From: Ascoidea tarda (nom. inval.)
Taxonomy: Eukaryota > Ascomycota > Saccharomycetes > Ascoideales > Ascoideaceae
DNA: 32,371 nucleotides
Assembly: GCA_030560485.1 (NCBI GenBank)
Contig: JAKTTS010000131.1
Span: forward strand, 1 to 32,371
Direction: 5' to 3'
Shown here: in pieces, positions 27,050 through 32,371 of the stretch
Position numbering within the stretch: the stretch's first letter is position 1
Layout: each line of letters starts with the position of its first letter
Notes under the pieces: generated by a model
What the model was told of the DNA's origin: nothing
What the model saw: only the letters and a program-made list of their open reading frames with translations
Database searches by the model: none
Made by a program: the position numbers and the translations under genes

Positions 27050-28014
27050 TCATGCAGCAGCAGCAGCAGCTCTCTTGCTGCACCAGCTCCTTCCTCTCTT
27101 GACCAACATCAAGTAATAAATATATTCTCTCTCCTCCTTCCCCTGTAGCCCATTTGCTGGATATGTGATCTTGTGTTGACACAGGCGTGCGTTGTTCCGG
27201 TTTTGCAGGTGTTTTACGTGTGGCCGTGTGCATTTCTCTGTATCACCACGGGCCTGCTCCCCATTGCACGGGTTGCTCTGTCAATTCCAACGGAGCGTAA
27301 CAGTTGAATAATGTTGAATAATATTTAATCATGTTTGATCATGATTGGTGATATCTGATACGCACACAAAGCTTTCTGAATGCCCTTTCACAGCAAATCA
27401 GGTTGATATTCCATCTGAGAACAACCCAAATTCTTCAACAATAGCTTCAACAGTTTCAACAGTTTCAACAGCTGAGGTATCAGCTGTTGAAACCTTCTCT
27501 CTTTCGTGGAATCAGCCCAAATCCCACCCAACTCGCTTCGCTCTTGTGGTAAATTCAATTAGAATTCAATCGAAATTCAGTTAGAATTCACATTACTCGC
27601 ATTTAAAAACCTTCCACTTTCCAACCTGAGATCTCTATCACTGATTTAATCACCAGCTAAACCGACTAAACCAACTAACTCTGCAACAGTCCCCTTCATG
27701 TTCTTTTTCGCTGCTGTTTTCACTTGGTTTTTATCTTGGTTAGAAATGTAGTCTGCTTTTCACAAATAAGTGAATATCCAACAAACACCAAAACCAATCT
27801 GCTTTTTTCTTTCTGCTTTTATTGTAAATGTAACTGCATTTCTTTTTCTAAAAAAGAATTTCATTATTTATATCCATATCATACTGGGCTGCTCCACATC
27901 ATTTGTATCCATCCATCTATCTATCCATTCTTCTATTTTCTATTTATCTATTCACCTGTCCTCAAACTCAGTCCTTAACCAATTATCCAGTTTCACTTTA
28001 TCAATTTAGTATCA
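27050..28014. other. PRX1 3' flank and STE11 promoter
   Basis: Just after the PRX1 stop is a CAGCAG run, then AATAAATATATT as a likely polyadenylation region (about 27115). A GC-richer part continues to about 27300. The TGAAAC hairpin is at 27444-27493. The last 400 bp before STE11 are pyrimidine-rich. A 79-codon frame (27345-27584) crosses the hairpin and is not credible. Confidence 0.6.
27444..27493. promoter_or_regulatory. Clustered TGAAAC elements with a perfect 14-bp inverted repeat
   Basis: Three 9-bp units (GCTTCAACA, GTTTCAACA, GTTTCAACA) run into a perfect inverted repeat: GTTTCAACAGCTGA (27462-27475), loop GGTA, TCAGCTGTTGAAAC (27480-27493). This gives three TGAAAC cores, two on the minus and one on the plus strand. 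TGAAACA is the pheromone response element bound by Ste12; the last base differs here. The cluster lies about 520-570 bp upstream of STE11. Confidence 0.5.
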
Positions 28015-30825
28015 ATGGATTTGACAAATACTCTGCTCAGCAAAATTTCTTTAGAAACCTTAAAGTATGTCACCATCTTTTTATTTTATTTTATTTTATT
28101 TTATTTTATTTTATTTTCCATCTCTAATATCTTTTTATTTTAAATCCCCATGTATACTAATCTCTAACTAAACGATATATTCATTCTATTCAACAGCTCG
28201 GCAACTTCAAATACAGATCAAGTCTTCAAATGGCTAGAAAAAATAAACCTAAAAGAATACTACAGACTATTCAAAGAAAACGATATAACAATAGATTTAA
28301 TAACTTCTCTAGATTATCAATTGCTAAGAGAACTAGGTATTAAAAAAGTTGGCGATCTTATTAGATTCCAAATTTCAATTGACAATTTGAAATCAGAATA
28401 TTTATTAAATTCTTCAAGTTTTAATGATTTCATTCAAAACTACTTATACCCAAACTCTACTACTACAACCACCACCACCACTACTACTACAACCACTCTT
28501 GATAATAATGATAAGAAACTAAACACATTTCCATCAAATTTAAATCCAGCCACCCCAATATCCTTAGCTACTCCAACCTCTTTGACAAACTTGATTCAAA
28601 AAAATATTGTAACCTTTATCATCAGTGACGGCTCAACAAAAAAGATCAATATAGAAGGCTGCTCAAATTCTGACTCCATTAAATCAAAAGCCTTGAAAAA
28701 ATTCAATTTATCTGGTATCCCCAACGATTACAACATCTATTATTTAAACGATAAAAGAATCATCGATAGAATTATTAATGATTACGACTTGATTCAAATT
28801 TGCTTTTCGCTAACTTCTTTTGAAAAAGATCGCTTGATTCTAACTCTAAGAGATCACTATCCAAACGAAACATCAATCAACATCTCTCATCGCTTATATA
28901 AAAATCCCTTGAATAACTTGAAAAACATATCTGAAAACTTAAGTTCAAATTCAAATTCAAATTCAACTCGACCAAAATCAATTTTAAAAAACAAAAACTT
29001 TAATACTGAAAAATTTATTGATACCAATAACACCATCGCCAATACCATCACCAATACAAATCTTAACGCCAATATCAGCATCAATACAAATCTCAATACA
29101 AATCTCAACACAAACGATTCTAGAAAATTGAATCCTCCTTTAAAAACTGTCTATGGCCAAAGACCACCAAGCGAACTAATCTCAACTAATTTAGCTGAAT
29201 ATTTTCCAAATGCAAATTCAAATGACTTGATGGAAACAATCAAAAACTCGGCTGAATTATCAAAAGCAATCTCAAGATTAACAACCTTTTCTGACAGTAA
29301 CTTTCCAAATTTAAATATCAGTGATGATATCAGATCTTCAATACTAACTTTCAATAGTAATTATAATTACCGTAATTCCCATAATTCCCATGATTCTTAT
29401 AAGTCCCCCAATTCTCACAATAGTCTCAATACTAATAACAATAAACATACCAGCTGTAATAGTTTAATTGGCTTGAGATCATCAAGAATAATAGGCGATT
29501 CATACAAGAATAATAACCTTGATATGAACAATTTTAAATCTCAGCCAAAAGTAAGACAAATTTCTAGACCAAGATCTAGATCAAGATCTAGATCAAGATC
29601 AAGGCAAACAAGCATGAAATCTCCTGTGATAACCCAATTATCCGTTTCAACTCCTTTCCAAAATTCCCCCTTGCTGAGAGTTTCCACTGATTTTGAAAAT
29701 TTAAACTACTCATCAGACGAAGAAGATTTTGATGAATTCTATAGCATAATCGAAAGATGGAACACTATGCAGAGTCACAGTATTAATAACAATTTTATCG
29801 CCGATCATGATAGCAAAAACGGTTTAAATGAGGTATACTTGAAAGAAGAAACTATACTAGGTGATCTAACGTTATTGGAAAATATAGAATACAACGCAAA
29901 TTTAGAGGATGATAAATGGATTAAAGGCGCTATAATTGGAAATGGAAGTATCGGAGTAGTTTATTTGGGCTTAAATTCATTCACTGGAGAATTGATGGCA
30001 GTTAAAGAAGTTAATATTTCCAAAATTCTTCAACTTGGAGATGAGATTGAAATTAATAACGAAACTGAAATTGATAATGAAAGTAAAATTACAAATGAAA
30101 AAACTATAGCCAAGAATTTGGAAAATGAAATCAATTTATTGAAACGTTTGAACCATGAAAATATTGTATGCTATCTAGGTTCGAAATATAATTATGATTT
30201 TAACTATATTAGCAATGAGGTTGGAAATTACCTTAATATATTTTCAGAGTACATACCCGGAGGATCTATTTCCTCATTATTAATAAACTATGGGAATTTG
30301 GAAGAACCATTGATAAGAAATTTCATCAAGCAAATATTAACTGGAATATCATATTTGCATTCAAACAAAATTATACACAAGGATATAAAGGGCTCCAATA
30401 TTTTAATTGATAATAAGGGATGCATCAAAATCTCTGATTTTGGAATTTCAAAGAAAATTCGTTATAGCCAGTACAAGTATAGGAAAAGCGATATTGGAGA
30501 CATCAGTGAAGTCCTAGGGCTATCTGTTTATTGGATGGCACCTGAAGTAATTATGGAATACAGTTTTAGTGAAAAGACAGATATTTGGTCTATTGGGTGT
30601 TTGATGGTTGAAATGTTTACAGCAAAACACCCCTTTCCCGATTTCACAATTGAAGAAGCAATCTTTCAAATTGGCGAGAATAAACAGTGTCCAACATTGC
30701 CAGAAAATGCAATCACAAATGATGCAAGCGATTTCTTAAACCAGGTCTTTTCGGTAGACTCCAGGACACCTCCAACAGTGAGTGAGTTGCTACACCATCC
30801 TTTCATCAGCACTGTGTTGTTATAA
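28015..30825 (+). CDS. STE11: STE11, MAP kinase kinase kinase (spliced)
   Basis: This is the MAPKKK of the mating, filamentation and osmotic pathways. Exons are 28015-28064 and 28197-30825, giving 892 aa (yeast 717). The N-terminal SAM domain (about 17-75: VFKWLEKINLKEYYRLF...LLRELGIKKVGDLIRF) binds Ste50. A Ras-binding-like domain follows (about 153-225: VTFIISDGSTKKINIEGCSNSDSIK). A long Asn/Ser-rich linker includes an Arg-Ser repeat. The kinase domain starts near Trp591: glycine loop GNGSIG, Lys620, HKDIKGSN (744-751, Asp746), SDFGISKK (Asp764), WMAPE. The HRD arginine is a Lys here. Without the splice the SAM domain lacks a start codon: upstream of 28195 the frame meets a stop at 28165. 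Only two CTG codons occur, both outside conserved regions. Confidence 0.95.
28065..28196 (+). other. STE11 intron with (TTTTA)n tract
   Basis: A 132-nt intron with donor GTATGT, a TTTTA pentamer array (about 28078-28117), branch CTAAC at 28164-28168 and acceptor ACAG. It splits an Asn codon (AA|C), and joining restores one frame through the SAM domain. STE11 is intronless in S. cerevisiae. Confidence 0.88.
29567..29605 (+). repeat. AGATCT/AGATCA in-frame repeat coding Arg-Ser dipeptides in STE11
   Basis: Six-base units, many of them the AGATCT palindrome, encode a short RS-dipeptide run in the STE11 linker, between the Ras-binding-like domain and the kinase. Confidence 0.8.
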
Positions 30826-31311
30826 ACAAGAAAACAGATTCGACACATCAAGAAACACAATCTCAAACACAATCTCAAACACAATTCCAAACCTGATGTT
30901 TGTGCCCAGTTGGACCAGGGAAGGGGTTCCAATGCACAAACAGCAGACACAAACACCCAAATGCATATCTCGCAGCTTACCGCATATGGGCACGCTTACG
31001 TAATAAACTGCTGTGCACACGCGCCTTTATCTGTTTACGCGTGTGTGACGCTTTTTTTTGTACCAGGTACGAGTTCGCGAAGGATACGAAGCGAACGAGT
31101 CTAGCTAAGCAGATATAATCTTTTTTTTGCCTATTTGGCTCTAAACCACATCAGTGTATTTTGACACTCTTCTGTTAATTATTATTATTTATTATCGCTT
31201 CACGCTCTCGGCCCTGCTTATCTGCTGTTTTCTCCGGCTTTTTTATCTTGAATACCTCCACCACACTCTTTCCTGGCTGAAACATATGTCTTCGAATCAA
31301 ACCACTATTAA
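30826..31311. other. STE11 3' flank and promoter of the zinc-cluster gene
   Basis: ACAATCTCAA decamers lie just after the STE11 stop (30855-30885). A GC-richer patch at 30890-31100 contains ACGCGT (31037-31042), GTACCAGGTAC and TTCGCGAA palindromic words. An exact TGAAACA lies at 31278-31284, about 28 bp before the ATG. No gene was seen; small overlapping frames here are compositional. Confidence 0.55.
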
Positions 31312-32307
31312 ATGACAAACAACAGCACCAACAGCAGCATCGATAATTTCAACAGCAGCATCGATATCAACAGTAAAGATCTTGGTTCCAACAGATCAGA
31401 CCCAAAGTTTCCAATCTCAGTTTCAAAAGACCACGCAAATATGACTGCAACTACTACTAAACCCAATGCTATCCATAAAAACAATCAAATCAATATAACA
31501 CCTACTTTAGATTTCTCTAATTTACCAAAATCAGTCACTGAATCAATCGCTAGTGTTACCAGTAACAACTTGAATCACGTCAAATCTGGCAAACCTTCAC
31601 TTTCAAATGGCGTATCAAATGGCTTAAACAATTCAAGAACACCCTCATTATCCTTATCGCCCGAATCAAATTCTTTATTGTCAATTAATTTATCCTCTAA
31701 TATTTCAACTAAAAAAATATCAAAGTCTTCTACTGGTAAGAGAAGATACCACAATAAATCAAGAAAAGGCTGCAATACATGCAAAAGAAGAAGGGTTAAA
31801 TGCGACGAAAATAAACCGACCTGTATAAAATGCCAACATATGGGTATTGATTGTACATATAGTGCTTTGGCTTTGGGTTTAGATTTGCCAAAAGATGATG
31901 ATCATTTTCCTTCTTCGATAAATTTATCTAGTCTTTCTAACTTATCTAACTTGTCTAACTTATCTAATTTATCAAAAAGTCCAAACTCAAATGACTCAAA
32001 TAACAACATAGCTCAAATAATATCAAAAATAGCAGGTCTAAATAATCAAAACAATAGTAATAATAACATTCTTGCTAATATTTTGAACAATAATAACAGT
32101 GGTAACAATAATGCAAATAATTTATTATCAAGTTTATCTCAATTATATTCACATCAAACAAATAATACTTCTAATTCTAATACTAATGCTAATGGCAATA
32201 GCCTTAATTTAAATTCTCTTTCAAATTTGATATCTCAAATAAACCCAAGCATTCTTGAATTGCTCACAACAAATATTGTATCAACTTTATCAAACATTAA
32301 TACCAAG

Positions 32308-32371
<64 letters not shown>
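31312..32371 (+). CDS. UPC2: UPC2/ECM22-type zinc-cluster transcription factor (5' part)
   Basis: The frame is open from ATG 31312 to the window end (353 codons), so the gene is cut. The Zn2Cys6 cluster is complete: Cys154, 157, 164, 171, 174, 181 (C-x2-C-x6-C-x6-C-x2-C-x6-C). Its flanks, [14 protein letters not shown]...[13 protein letters not shown], match the sterol regulators Upc2 and Ecm22 (TGKRKFHNKSKNGC...[13 protein letters not shown]), which activate ergosterol genes when sterol is low. Downstream there are repeated NLSNLS units (about 203-220) and Asn-rich tracts ending in poly-Asn at the window edge. The C-terminal ligand-binding domain lies outside. UPC2 versus ECM22 cannot be separated; most non-duplicated yeasts have one such gene. 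There is no in-frame CTG. Confidence 0.88.
32308..32371 (+). repeat. (AAC)n(AAT)n microsatellite coding poly-Asn, at window end
   Basis: An AAC tract passing into an AAT tract, in frame with the UPC2-type gene and still running at the last base of the window. Confidence 0.9.

Overview
The window looks like nuclear chromosomal DNA from an AT-rich budding yeast (Saccharomycotina). The genes match well-known yeast families (YDJ1, PAM17, CDC28, IFA38, STE23, V-ATPase subunit f, CCP1, ECI1, PRX1, STE11, UPC2/ECM22). Introns are short, with GTATGT/GTAAGT-type donors and CTAAC branch points. In the genes I read codon by codon (CDC28, CCP1, ECI1, PRX1, the f subunit, the 178-aa gene, the UPC2 part), I found no in-frame CTG, and only two in STE11, although CTA, CTC and CTT are used. 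This fits a lineage that reassigned or avoids CUG (Candida-type, Saccharomycopsis/Ascoidea-type or Pachysolen-type). I cannot name the species.

Layout: 1-340, 3' end of YDJ1 (+). 836-1426, PAM17 (-), divergent from CDC28 (+, 2777-3879, one intron), which converges on IFA38 (-, 4202-5290). 5581-6117, disordered hydrophilic protein (-). 7612-11631, STE23 metalloprotease (-). 12625-13145, three-exon gene for V-ATPase subunit f (+), invisible to simple ORF finding. 13739-14917, CCP1 (+). 15827-15997, 56-aa secreted, probably GPI-anchored protein (-). 18832-21438, Ser/Gln-rich 868-aa protein of unknown role (-). 24985-25878, ECI1 (+). 26348-27049, 1-Cys peroxiredoxin (+). 28015-30825, STE11 MAPKKK (+, one intron). 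31312 to the window end, 5' part of a UPC2/ECM22-type zinc-cluster regulator (+). Gene density is low for a yeast; intergenic stretches reach 2.8 and 3.5 kb. They alternate AT-rich microsatellites with GC-richer islands.

The genes are mostly housekeeping and do not form one pathway. Loose themes are mitochondrial import and peroxide defence (PAM17, CCP1), lipid metabolism (IFA38, ECI1, UPC2) and the mating/cell-cycle axis (CDC28, STE11, STE23). The most notable points are the hidden f-subunit gene, a peroxiredoxin without a mitochondrial presequence that ends in -HKL like its peroxisomal neighbour ECI1, the CTG avoidance, and a hairpin of TGAAAC elements upstream of STE11. I saw no mobile element, tRNA, rRNA or CRISPR array, and nothing amounting to an undescribed multi-gene system.
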